Positions 51,683 through 59,168 of a DNA stretch of 59,168 nt are shown here, one piece after another (within the stretch, counting starts at the first letter, position 1; every line of letters starts with the position of its first letter). The notes below the pieces were generated by a model. That model did no database searches, was not told the DNA's origin, and saw nothing but the letters and a program-made list of their open reading frames with translations. The DNA is from Paenibacillus prosopidis (GTDB taxonomy: Bacteria; Bacillota; Bacilli; Paenibacillales; Paenibacillaceae). The stretch lies in NCBI RefSeq assembly GCF_003337375.1, contig NZ_QPJD01000004.1, positions 372,628-431,795 of the forward strand, written 5' to 3'. The position numbers were made by a program, and so were the translations under genes.

Positions 51683-53692
51683 TTATATTTTTCCGATGAG
51701 ATACGCTTGTTTTCCGTCCCGTAAAAATACCGGAATCGAGCTTAGAGGAGCTTCAACAAGAATAGTTTGTCCACCTTCAAAGACACTTCCCGTACGCGCA
51801 TCCGTCCAGCTAGAACCTTCAGGCAGATATACCTCTCTTGATACAGCGCCTTCATAAAGAATAGGAGCCACCAACAGATCCGGACCATACAGGTATTCGT
51901 CCTTGATATCCCAGACCTTATCGTCATGCTGGAATTCATAGAAGAGCGGCCTCATGACCGGCGCACCTTTCTCATGGGCTTCTTTCATCAGCTCACGGGT
52001 ATAGTCCCTTAAAGCTTCCCGCAATTCCATATATTTAACCAATATCTCGTAAGCCTCGTCCCCAAAGCTCCATACCTCGTTGTTTCCACCGGTATTTAAT
52101 GCTTTGCTGCCGTCTTTTCTGAATACTTCCTTGCCTCCCCTGCGATCGCCATGCAATCTCATAACAGGACAGAAAGCCCCCCATTGGAACCATCGGATCA
52201 GCAGCTCGCGGAATTTGGGATCGTCCGGGTTACCTCCTGCAAAGCCTCCGATATCCGTCGTCCACCAAGGGATCCCCGCCATTCCCATATGAAGGCCTGC
52301 AACGATTTGTTTTCTGAAATCTTCAAAAGAAGAATGAATATCTCCCGACCACACTAATGCGCCGTATCGTTGGCTGCCTGCCCAAGCGCAGCGAACCGTG
52401 TTTACGATTTTGTCCTGTCCTTCCGCCTGCATGCCTTCATAAAAGGTTTTGGAATAGCGCTGCGGATATATATTTCCGATTTGAACATTAGGTCCCATAG
52501 CGTAACGATAATTATCAAAGTCATATACATCGTATTCAGGTTCTGCTTCATCCAGCCAGAAGATATTGATTCCATAATCGTAATAATTCTTCTTGCATTT
52601 TGACCATACATACTCCCTGGCTTTAGGATTTGTAGCATCAAAATAAATACTGGAAGGGAACCAATCCATCATGGCAACTTGGACTCCCCTTTCAGCTTTA
52701 ATCAAATAACCCTTTTGGCGCATTTCTTCAAAATTTTCGCTATAGCGGTCAACCTGAGGCCAAACCGAAACCATCAATTCGATTCCCATGGATTTCAGCT
52801 CATCCACCATTGCCTTCGGATCAGGGAAAAATTCCTCCTCAAATCTAAAGTCCCCCTGTTTGGGCCAGTGGAAAAAGTCAACTACGATTACATCGATCGG
52901 CAGCTTTCTTTTCTTATATTCCCTTGCAACCTCGAGCAGCTGTTCCTGATTATAATATCTTAATTTGCACTGCCAGAAGCCAAGTCCATATTCAGGCATC
53001 ATAGGAACGGTACCAACCGCTTTTCCGTACGCGGCTTCTATTTCTGCCGGCGAATCGCCTGCCGTTATCCAATAATCCAGCTGTTTTGTGCTTTCTGCAG
53101 CCCATTCGGTTCTATTATTAGCGAAGTTAACTTTTCCGATCGCCGGATTATGCCATAAGAAGCCATACCCTTTGCTGGAATACAAAAACGGAACGCTGGC
53201 TTGGGAATTACGATGAGCCAATTCAAGCGTGGAGCCTTTCAAATCAAAGGTTTCTTGTTGGTATTGACCCATTCCGTAGATTCTTTCACCATCATTTCCG
53301 GCAAAGGAAACCCTTAATTGATGATCCCCTCCGATAATCGGTTTGAATGCTCTTGACCGAAGCTTCAAAGCTCCGCCGCTGCCTATTTCTTGAAGCAATA
53401 ATTCTCCTTTATCATTGTAAAAGGAAATTCGTCCCGGAGTATCCCACCACGAATGTCTGACCACCGCCTTTATCTTACCGTTTTGAATGGTAGCGGTTTG
53501 AGTTTCATGATCGATCTCTATCGCAGCTTCCGCATCGCCATTAACAGGCAGTAAGGCATAGTCCGTATCCAGTATTTCACCCATCATTCGGGAGCGGATA
53601 CGTAAACTATTTTCACCCCATCCTTCAATTTGCAAGCTTTCTCCGTTATTCTCAAAGATCAGCTTCCCATGTTCGACAGTAAAAAAATTCAT
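51683..53692 (-). CDS. GH31 alpha-glycosidase, probably alpha-xylosidase
   Basis: 669 residues from the ATG at 53692 (MNFFTVEHGK; AAGGGG upstream). In-frame sequence before it is not GH31-like. No signal peptide, so cytoplasmic. Catalytic nucleophile in FWLDEAEPEYD, acid/base in VWSGDIHSSFED, and barrel motifs IDVIVVDFFHWPKQGDFRF and GIPWWTTDIGGFAGG. The WPKQGDFRF and LDEAEPE signatures fit YicI-type alpha-xylosidases, which remove xylose from xyloglucan oligosaccharides. It starts 47 bp after the GH95 gene. Its C-terminal end exists as three extra stumps in this window. Confidence 0.9.
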   Translation of the reverse strand: MNFFTVEHGKLIFENNGESLQIEGWGENSLRIRSRMMGEILDTDYALLPVNGDAEAAIEIDHETQTATIQNGKIKAVVRHSWWDTPGRISFYNDKGELLLQEIGSGGALKLRSRAFKPIIGGDHQLRVSFAGNDGERIYGMGQYQQETFDLKGSTLELAHRNSQASVPFLYSSKGYGFLWHNPAIGKVNFANNRTEWAAESTKQLDYWITAGDSPAEIEAAYGKAVGTVPMMPEYGLGFWQCKLRYYNQEQLLEVAREYKKRKLPIDVIVVDFFHWPKQGDFRFEEEFFPDPKAMVDELKSMGIELMVSVWPQVDRYSENFEEMRQKGYLIKAERGVQVAMMDWFPSSIYFDATNPKAREYVWSKCKKNYYDYGINIFWLDEAEPEYDVYDFDNYRYAMGPNVQIGNIYPQRYSKTFYEGMQAEGQDKIVNTVRCAWAGSQRYGALVWSGDIHSSFEDFRKQIVAGLHMGMAGIPWWTTDIGGFAGGNPDDPKFRELLIRWFQWGAFCPVMRLHGDRRGGKEVFRKDGSKALNTGGNNEVWSFGDEAYEILVKYMELREALRDYTRELMKEAHEKGAPVMRPLFYEFQHDDKVWDIKDEYLYGPDLLVAPILYEGAVSREVYLPEGSSWTDARTGSVFEGGQTILVEAPLSSIPVFLRDGKQAYLIGKI

Positions 53693-53739
53693 GAATATCC
53701 CCTTCCGCAAAAGCGTTGAAGTCCAATTGTATAATTCCC

Positions 53740-56115
53740 TCAAACGGTCAATAAGACGTAACGCTTTCCGCTTTCTACATGGAACCCGATCCATCCATTC
53801 GCATCTTGAACATATTGAACCTCTTTGCCATCCTGGGTAATCCTGACCTTCCGCTTGGCAAGAACTTGGCAAGTCTGCGTTATGGAAACTTCGATTTCCG
53901 CCTTTGACAACGCGCCGTTGTTCCATTCCAAATCGACTTCATAGCCCCCTCGGCCCCGCAATCCTTTGACAAACCCGTCTCTCCAGGAATCAGGCAACGC
54001 CGGCAGAAGTTCCAAGTATCCCTGATGGGATTGCAGCAGCATCTCCGCAATTCCCGCTGTAGCTGCGAAGTTGCCGTCGATCTGGAATGGAGGATGCGCA
54101 CCGAACAGATTGGCATATACGCCGCCTCTGTGAGCATTCATCGGTTCGTCACCCTTAACGAGTGTCAACATATTCGAGACTAAACGCTCTGCACGGTTGC
54201 CGTCTTTGAATCTTGCCCATAAGCCGATTTTCCAGCCAAGGCTCCATCCTGTCCCCCCGTCTCCTCTAATTTCAAGCGATTTTTTCGCCGCTTGGAACAG
54301 ATCGGGAGCAGACCGCTCAGTAATGAGCCGTCCCGGATAAACCCCGACAAGATGAGAGACGTGACGATGCTGAACATCCTCATCTTCGAAATCCTCGAAC
54401 CATTCTTGCAACTGACCGTACTTGCCGATTTGGAGAGGCAACAGCCTTTGCTTCCTCTCTGCCAGCGTCATAGCAAAATCTTCATCGACCTTCAGCCATT
54501 CCGCCGCTTTGATGCAGTTATCGAATAATTCGCCGATCAATGAGAGATCCATGGTCGTCGCCGCGCTTACGGCTCGATGCTTATCGCCAACCCGGAATTT
54601 ATGCTCGGGAGAGGTCGAAGGCGAAGTAATCAAATAACCATCTTGATCTTCAATGAGCCAGTCCAAGCAGAATAACGCCGCTTCCTTCATGATCGGGTAA
54701 GCTGTATGCCGCAAATAAGCTTCGTCCCCGCTGAACGCGTAATGCTCCCACAGATGCTGAGTCAACCATACGCCGCCCATCGGCCAGAACGCCCAAACAG
54801 GGTCTCCATCCCCGAAATCGCCTACTGGCGCCGTTTGTCCCCACAAATCCGAATTATGGTGCGCAACCCATCCCCGTGCGCCATAGTTCGTATCCGCCGT
54901 CTTCTTGCCGTTAACGGCCAGTCTGCCGATGAAATCGATCAGCGGCTCGTGCAGCTCCGCCAAATTGCACGTTTCCGCAGGCCAATAATTCATTTCCGCA
55001 TTAATATTTAGCGTGTAATTACTGCTCCATGGCGCCCTCGTCTCTTCATTCCATAAGCCTTGAAGATTGGCCGGACTGGTTCCCGGGCGCGAACTGGCCA
55101 TCAACAAGTAACGTCCATAATGGAACAATAGCTCTACCAGGCCTGGATCGCTGCTGCCGTATTCGGCAATGCGCCGATCTGTAGGCATATCTGCTGGAGC
55201 CTTGCTTTCACCAAGATGCAGGGCAACTCTGCCGAACAGCTTGCCATGATCGTCCACATGACGGTTTCGAATATCCGTATATTCTCTCTCGCATATAGCC
55301 TGAATCGCTGCTGAGGTTAATTGTCCCGGATCGCGTTCAGGGTTACTCGCGCCGAACCCTAAGTCAAAGCTGGTAGCCGCGCTGAAGTACAAGGTTGCGA
55401 TAGTAGCCCCGATGACATGCAAGCCATCCGCATCGACTCTCATCGTTCCATCTTCATGCGCGACAGCCAAGCGCCCATGGAATTTCATGCCTTTAGACGT
55501 ATTGGAATCGCCGTAACGCACGGGATCTTCCGCATCGCGGTAATTAGGCTCGACGTGCTCCGGCGCTGCGCCGGAAATCGTAAAGTGTTCGCCATCCGCT
55601 TTCGATGTATATCGGAGCGGACTGTCCAACTTGGCCCGAAAGCTAAGGTAACCCTCCTTGCCCGCCGTTAATCGCACGACAATCGCCTGATCGGGATGAG
55701 TCGCGAATATTTCACGGGTAAATGGAACACCACCGACATTATAGGCTACCGTCGCAATGCCGGTAGAGAGATCAAGCTTTCTGCTATACCCCCGGCGGCT
55801 TAGCTGACCGTGATCCATCACAATGTGCAAATCGCCGAAAGGCAAATAGGATTGCGTATAAGGTCCCATCATTTCCTTGCAAAGCCGATCCGCTTCCTCG
55901 TACTTCTCTTGCGCGATAAGCTCCCGCACTTTCGGCAGCGCCGATTTCGCCCCCGGATTATTCCAATCCCCGGGGTAACCTGACCATAGCGTATCTTCAT
56001 TTAAAGCGATCCGTTCTTTCTCGATACCCCCGAAGACCATCGCGCCTAGCCTGCCGTTTCCGACGGGAAGCGCTTCTACCCAATAGACGGCTGGGGAATG
56101 AAACTGAATATGCAT
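53740..56115 (-). CDS. GH95 alpha-L-fucosidase (or alpha-L-galactosidase)
   Basis: About 791 residues from the ATG at 56115 ([12 protein letters not shown]), with GGGAGG 14 nt upstream; an ATG seven codons earlier lacks a ribosome site. No signal peptide. N-terminal sandwich ([29 protein letters not shown]), (alpha/alpha)6 barrel with the asparagine pair in [16 protein letters not shown], the acid candidate in [14 protein letters not shown], and the aspartate in [15 protein letters not shown]. It removes alpha-1,2-linked L-fucose, as on xyloglucan side chains. It is the intact paralogue of the pseudogene at 22213-22883. The substrate could also be L-galactose. Confidence 0.9.
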   Translation of the reverse strand: MHIQFHSPAVYWVEALPVGNGRLGAMVFGGIEKERIALNEDTLWSGYPGDWNNPGAKSALPKVRELIAQEKYEEADRLCKEMMGPYTQSYLPFGDLHIVMDHGQLSRRGYSRKLDLSTGIATVAYNVGGVPFTREIFATHPDQAIVVRLTAGKEGYLSFRAKLDSPLRYTSKADGEHFTISGAAPEHVEPNYRDAEDPVRYGDSNTSKGMKFHGRLAVAHEDGTMRVDADGLHVIGATIATLYFSAATSFDLGFGASNPERDPGQLTSAAIQAICEREYTDIRNRHVDDHGKLFGRVALHLGESKAPADMPTDRRIAEYGSSDPGLVELLFHYGRYLLMASSRPGTSPANLQGLWNEETRAPWSSNYTLNINAEMNYWPAETCNLAELHEPLIDFIGRLAVNGKKTADTNYGARGWVAHHNSDLWGQTAPVGDFGDGDPVWAFWPMGGVWLTQHLWEHYAFSGDEAYLRHTAYPIMKEAALFCLDWLIEDQDGYLITSPSTSPEHKFRVGDKHRAVSAATTMDLSLIGELFDNCIKAAEWLKVDEDFAMTLAERKQRLLPLQIGKYGQLQEWFEDFEDEDVQHRHVSHLVGVYPGRLITERSAPDLFQAAKKSLEIRGDGGTGWSLGWKIGLWARFKDGNRAERLVSNMLTLVKGDEPMNAHRGGVYANLFGAHPPFQIDGNFAATAGIAEMLLQSHQGYLELLPALPDSWRDGFVKGLRGRGGYEVDLEWNNGALSKAEIEVSITQTCQVLAKRKVRITQDGKEVQYVQDANGWIGFHVESGKRYVLLTV

Positions 56116-56157
56116 ATGGATTTCATATCCTCCCATTTTATTATGAATGCAATTCTA

Positions 56158-57072
56158 TCAATCTTCCGCTTCAAGATTTAACTCAAATTCCTTGTCGCGG
56201 TCACAGCACAGAACACCGTCCACAACTTCCAGCTTGGCAACCTGAATGGACGAACGGCGCATTTCATAGCCCGAATCTTCGTTATGCTCATTAACACGGC
56301 CAGGATGAGTGAAATAGAAGATATACCCCTCTTCTCCTTGTACGACCACATCTGCGTGAAGGCCGATCGTCCCGTCATCCTCACGTTTGCCAGGTTGGTC
56401 GAGAATGATGCCGTTTCGTTCCCACGTCTGAAGATCATCGGAGCGGAACACGCCCTGCCCGCGCCACTCGTCTGTAATCATCCAATAATAGCCGCCCAGG
56501 CGGAACACGTTCGGTCCTTCGTGGCCTCTTTCGGTTATCACCGGACCAATCGGCTGCCAATCATACAGATCCTTGCTCTCGGCAGCGTAGGTATGATTCC
56601 GCTCCTTAAACCACATTCGAAACATGCCGTTCGGCAGTTGGTAAACACAGGCATCGATCACGTTCTCCTCACTAATTCCAAGCGTGGACTGGAACTCCCA
56701 ACGAATAAGGTCGGGGCTTGTATAATGCCTGATACGAGCCTTGCCTGTCCAGTCTTCCGGTACGCCGTGGACGTAAGTGACATACATATGGTACAGCCCA
56801 TCATGCCAAATGATTTCAGGCGCCCAGAACGTATTTCTGCCCCAGCCTGTTTCGAGACCTTCCAGGGTTCCCCGGTATAACCAGGTTGATCCACCATCCG
56901 ATGAAGAAGCAACACCGAGATCGGTGCCATGCACCCATCCGAATTTCGGACCCTCCTGCGTTGCGCGGCGGTTCGTATAAATCATCCACCATTCCTTGAC
57001 CTGCCGATTCCAAATAACTACAGGATCTGCCGCACCGTCATAGATGGGATCCCTAAACAATGGCGATTTCAT
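56158..57072 (-). CDS. GH43-like five-bladed propeller glycosidase
   Basis: A 304-residue cytoplasmic protein made only of the propeller. Base candidate D in YDGAADPVVIWN, middle acid D in NVIDACVYQL, acid E in ERGHEGPNVFRLGG, plus TFWAPEIIWHDGLYHMYVTY. These are the positions used in clan GH-F/GH43-type enzymes, though it may fall in a sister family such as GH117 or an unclassified group. Its ATG directly follows the upstream GH43 stop codon without a gap. A stray piece of a homologous gene lies at 43682-43741. Confidence 0.8.
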   Translation of the reverse strand: MKSPLFRDPIYDGAADPVVIWNRQVKEWWMIYTNRRATQEGPKFGWVHGTDLGVASSSDGGSTWLYRGTLEGLETGWGRNTFWAPEIIWHDGLYHMYVTYVHGVPEDWTGKARIRHYTSPDLIRWEFQSTLGISEENVIDACVYQLPNGMFRMWFKERNHTYAAESKDLYDWQPIGPVITERGHEGPNVFRLGGYYWMITDEWRGQGVFRSDDLQTWERNGIILDQPGKREDDGTIGLHADVVVQGEEGYIFYFTHPGRVNEHNEDSGYEMRRSSIQVAKLEVVDGVLCCDRDKEFELNLEAED

Positions 57073-58635
57073 TTATTCTCCACTCCTCGCGACCTCATAA
57101 CAAAATTGGTCTACGTCGATATAACCCTGTTCACTCTCGCAGTTATAGCTGTATAACCCGATCCGATCTCCCCTATAATTCCCCCACCCCAGCTGATAGG
57201 CGTCTCCAAAGCTTGTGAAATGCACCCCATCGACGCTATATTCGAACCGGTTGATTCCATCAATGTTCCACACAGACCTTAACCAAAGGGTGCTGCCTGT
57301 TAATTGCGGACCCCATACAATTATTCCCGAGCTGTTGAACTTCAGGACCCTTCTCCCATTCAGTTGGTGTACGCCAATCGTGCAATAGGTTTGCGCAAAA
57401 TGGCAAAGCCCCGCTTCCTGCCCGTCCGCCATGCCGCCGATTTCTATTTTCACCATTGCCGCGTTGTGAACGGTTCTAAACGCTCTTTGTGTAATGATGT
57501 TGCATACGGTAAAAAAGTTGTCCTTGTCAATGGGTTGGCATGCGTGCAGACGCAAATAGCCGGGCCGGGCCGTTAACGACCATTTGTCGGCTCTCGGCTG
57601 ATGGTTCCATTCCCAATGCGGCTCAAGTACCGCTCGGTCAAAATCGTCGTATGTGGAAAGAACCGTTGCGGGATGTCCGCTAATAGGCTTCCTGCCTCCC
57701 CATACCATCTCTCCGATTCCGTCGCCGTCCGTATCGATTCCGATGATCGGCCAGCCGTCAATCCATGTTACGGGCAGCAAGTGAAGCGTTCTCCCTTCGT
57801 AATACCCGCCCGTTCCTTGATGACTAATGAAATACCAATCCCCGGAAACCGTCTGGACAAGTCCGCCTTGATTCGGCTCCCGGTCTACATCCATGCCGTG
57901 CGTATGGATAATTTCCCTTTCCTCATAGGGCCCATAAATATGTTCGGACCTTAACATCATAACGACTCTGACTTCAACGCCTTCCTTACAGCGAACCTCG
58001 CTGTGGAAGAAAAAGTAGGTTCCGTTTATTTTGTATATCTTATTGGCTTCGCTCCCTTTGTACTGATGAATAATCGTACCGCTGTCATTCAATAGTTCTT
58101 TGCCGTCTTCACTAAGTTTAAATAAATGGATATTATAATTATTAGCAAAATTGGTGGCAACCAAGTAGCCTTGTCCGTCATCGTCCCAGAACGGACAGCA
58201 GTCGTCCCAGCCGGTAACCTCCCAAACCTGATGAAGCGGCTCCCAAGGTCCCGCCGGATCGGAAGCCGTGCTCATAAACAATCCTTCATCGGGCGTGAAA
58301 AAATATACCCAAAATTTATCCTCGTGGAATCGGATGGCGCCGGCCCAGACTCCTCTGCCGTAACGATTCATGCGGTCGTAATTGTATTCCGGGCCGATGC
58401 TTGTCAAATCATCCACAACATGTCCGATCATGCTCCAATTCACAAGATCCTTGGAATGCAGCACCGCCATCCCCGGAGAGCAATGCAAAGTAGAGGAGAT
58501 ACCGTAATAATCATCCCCGACTCGAATGACATCCGGATCGCTATAATCGCCGGGCAAGACAGGATTGACATAGGTACCGTCCCCCTGATCTCCCCAGGAT
58601 CCCTTCTGTGATAATAGATAGGAATTATCCTCCAT
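57073..58635 (-). CDS. GH43 glycosidase with C-terminal beta-sandwich
   Basis: A 520-residue cytoplasmic enzyme, first gene of the operon (AAAGGA 10 nt before ATG). The GH43 propeller (about 10-330) has base D in VLPGDYSDPDVIRVGDDYYG, modulator D in WDDCCPFWDDDGQGYL and acid E in KGSEANKIYKINGTYF. A C-terminal DUF1349-like sandwich spans about 340-515. It likely releases arabinofuranose or xylose from imported oligosaccharides. Similar architecture to 20708-22147, but sequences differ throughout, so this is not a recent duplicate. Confidence 0.9.
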   Translation of the reverse strand: MEDNSYLLSQKGSWGDQGDGTYVNPVLPGDYSDPDVIRVGDDYYGISSTLHCSPGMAVLHSKDLVNWSMIGHVVDDLTSIGPEYNYDRMNRYGRGVWAGAIRFHEDKFWVYFFTPDEGLFMSTASDPAGPWEPLHQVWEVTGWDDCCPFWDDDGQGYLVATNFANNYNIHLFKLSEDGKELLNDSGTIIHQYKGSEANKIYKINGTYFFFHSEVRCKEGVEVRVVMMLRSEHIYGPYEEREIIHTHGMDVDREPNQGGLVQTVSGDWYFISHQGTGGYYEGRTLHLLPVTWIDGWPIIGIDTDGDGIGEMVWGGRKPISGHPATVLSTYDDFDRAVLEPHWEWNHQPRADKWSLTARPGYLRLHACQPIDKDNFFTVCNIITQRAFRTVHNAAMVKIEIGGMADGQEAGLCHFAQTYCTIGVHQLNGRRVLKFNSSGIIVWGPQLTGSTLWLRSVWNIDGINRFEYSVDGVHFTSFGDAYQLGWGNYRGDRIGLYSYNCESEQGYIDVDQFCYEVARSGE

Positions 58636-58682
58636 AACACCGTAATCCTTTCCATTCTAAATTTGGATTTTTTAACAAGATG

Positions 58683-58688
58683 ATTATA
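58683..58688 (-). promoter_or_regulatory. Possible -10 box of the GH43-GH95-GH31 operon
   Basis: TATAAT on the minus strand, 48 bp before the first start codon. No good -35 box is visible, because a hairpin occupies that stretch. I found no copy of the shared operator here, so this operon may be controlled differently. Confidence 0.4.
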
Positions 58689-58695
58689 CATGACG

Positions 58696-58733
58696 GAAAG
58701 TCCGGAACATGGATTCCCATGTTCCGGACTTTC
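58696..58733. terminator. 17-bp perfect hairpin after the LamG-domain gene
   Basis: GAAAGTCCGGAACATGG pairs perfectly with 58717-58733, loop ATTC. It lies 28 bp after the LamG-gene stop. The tail lacks a strong T-tract on either strand, so termination relies on the very stable stem. Confidence 0.65.
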
Positions 58734-58760
58734 GTGAGTTAAATTCACTGACGCTATATT

Positions 58761-59168
58761 CTACTCGTTCATTACAGCCGATACTTCCTGATCGGTTAAA
58801 GCTACGTTATAGATGCGGAAATCGTCCACCCGTCCGTCGAGATACGGATTGTTGGAGAATTGCGAGCGGCCGATCCAGTTCTGTGTGGTAACGCCGAGTT
58901 GGGAAGGTCTGATGTTGATATTACTGCTGCCTACCTTCTGGCCATCGACGTAAAGGGTTCCCGTAGTTCCGTTCAGGGTTACGGCCACATGATGCCAGCC
59001 GCCGGTTGGCAGCGACGCAGTGCCGTCGATGACTTGCTCGCCACCGCCGTTTTTGATCCCGACACGGATGACGCCGGTTGTCCCGTTTTGCGGCGTCAGA
59101 TAGAAGTAGTTGTTCGTTCCGAAACCGAAGTCGAAGATGCGGCTCCAGTTGCTCACGGTGTCCAAATT
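58761..59168 (-). CDS. C-terminal part of a LamG-domain protein (5' end outside window)
   Basis: The frame is open from the window edge to a stop at 58761. It encodes a LamG/concanavalin-type jelly roll: WSRIFDFGFGTNNYFYLTP, IKNGGGEQVIDG, GGWHHVAVTLNGTTGTLYVD, QNWIGRSQF, then DGRVDDFRIYNVALTDQEVS at the end. It closely resembles the LamG domain of the giant protein at about its residues 1825-2010. In Paenibacillus such domains end secreted arabinan- or xylan-active enzymes; the enzyme itself lies outside this window. Confidence 0.85.
   Translation of the reverse strand, partial: NLDTVSNWSRIFDFGFGTNNYFYLTPQNGTTGVIRVGIKNGGGEQVIDGTASLPTGGWHHVAVTLNGTTGTLYVDGQKVGSSNINIRPSQLGVTTQNWIGRSQFSNNPYLDGRVDDFRIYNVALTDQEVSAVMNE

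Larger units (their letters stand above)
51339..51816. repeat. Duplicated GH31-tail / Spo0E / terminator module, copy B
   Basis: Counterpart of 33879-34314. Here the module is complete and attached to the intact GH31 gene, so this is the better candidate for the original copy. About 50 bp including a GTCCTTAAGGAC palindrome lie between GH31 stop and the Spo0E frame only in this copy. Confidence 0.88.

Noticed and set aside
1..59168. CRISPR arrays, tRNA or rRNA genes, phage genes, replication origin
   Set aside because: I looked for regularly spaced repeats, conserved RNA cores and typical proteins and found none. Repeats present are gene duplicates, remnants and hairpins.

Overview
The window looks like part of a chromosome from Paenibacillus or a close relative such as Cohnella (Paenibacillaceae). 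The signs are strong AAGGAGG-type ribosome sites, YesM/YesN-type two-component systems beside LplA/LplB/LplC-type sugar transporters, catabolite-repression (cre) sites, a Spo0E-like sporulation phosphatase, and large secreted multidomain carbohydrate-active proteins. I saw no rRNA, tRNA, CRISPR array, complete insertion sequence or phage gene. Almost everything is on the minus strand. The exception is one + strand block at 24.3-29.1 kb.

Layout from left to right. (1) 1-2396: secreted GH9 glucanase, cut by the window start. (2) 2.9-15.7 kb: one long minus-strand operon. In transcription order it encodes a lipoprotein solute-binding protein, a solute-binding protein fused to two CBM-like domains, two permeases, an NHL-propeller/TPR membrane protein, a YIP1-type membrane protein, a large lipoprotein with a DUF5696-like layout, and a second permease pair. 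(3) 16.4-19.3 kb: a second GH9 gene closely matching the first but with another C-terminus. (4) 19.7-22.9 kb: an acetyl-esterase-like hydrolase, a MITE-like element, a GH43 enzyme and a broken GH95 fucosidase. (5) 23.1-29.1 kb: an AraC regulator, then divergent histidine kinase, response regulator and solute-binding protein. (6) 29.6-33.4 kb: a transporter (two permeases and a binding protein). (7) 33.9-50.9 kb: kinase, regulator, binding protein, two permeases, an uncharacterised alpha/alpha-barrel-like enzyme and a 2329-residue secreted protein. (8) 50.9-58.6 kb: gene debris, a Spo0E-like gene, then a cytoplasmic enzyme operon GH43, GH43-like, GH95, GH31. (9) the 3' end of a LamG-domain gene at the right edge.

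How it works together (inference): GH9 endoglucanase, GH31 alpha-xylosidase, GH95 fucosidase, three GH43-type enzymes and an esterase match what fucosylated, arabinosylated, acetylated xyloglucan or a related hemicellulose would need. Secreted GH9 and the giant protein would cut outside, several ABC importers would bring oligosaccharides in, and GH43/GH95/GH31, which lack signal peptides, would trim side chains inside. No transporter ATPase is encoded here, so a shared MsmX-type ATPase elsewhere is expected.

Three things stand out. First, the 12.8-kb DUF5696/YIP1/NHL/CBM-SBP operon with two permease pairs looks like an undescribed glycan-handling machine. Second, a conserved element of about 28 bp lies upstream of five minus-strand units and looks like a shared operator. 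Third, the gaps between genes hold short coding remnants (GH31 tails, a GH43-like piece, a solute-binding-protein tail, a fragment of the giant protein, a gutted GH95, two Spo0E copies), so the locus has been shuffled repeatedly by recombination between paralogous genes.
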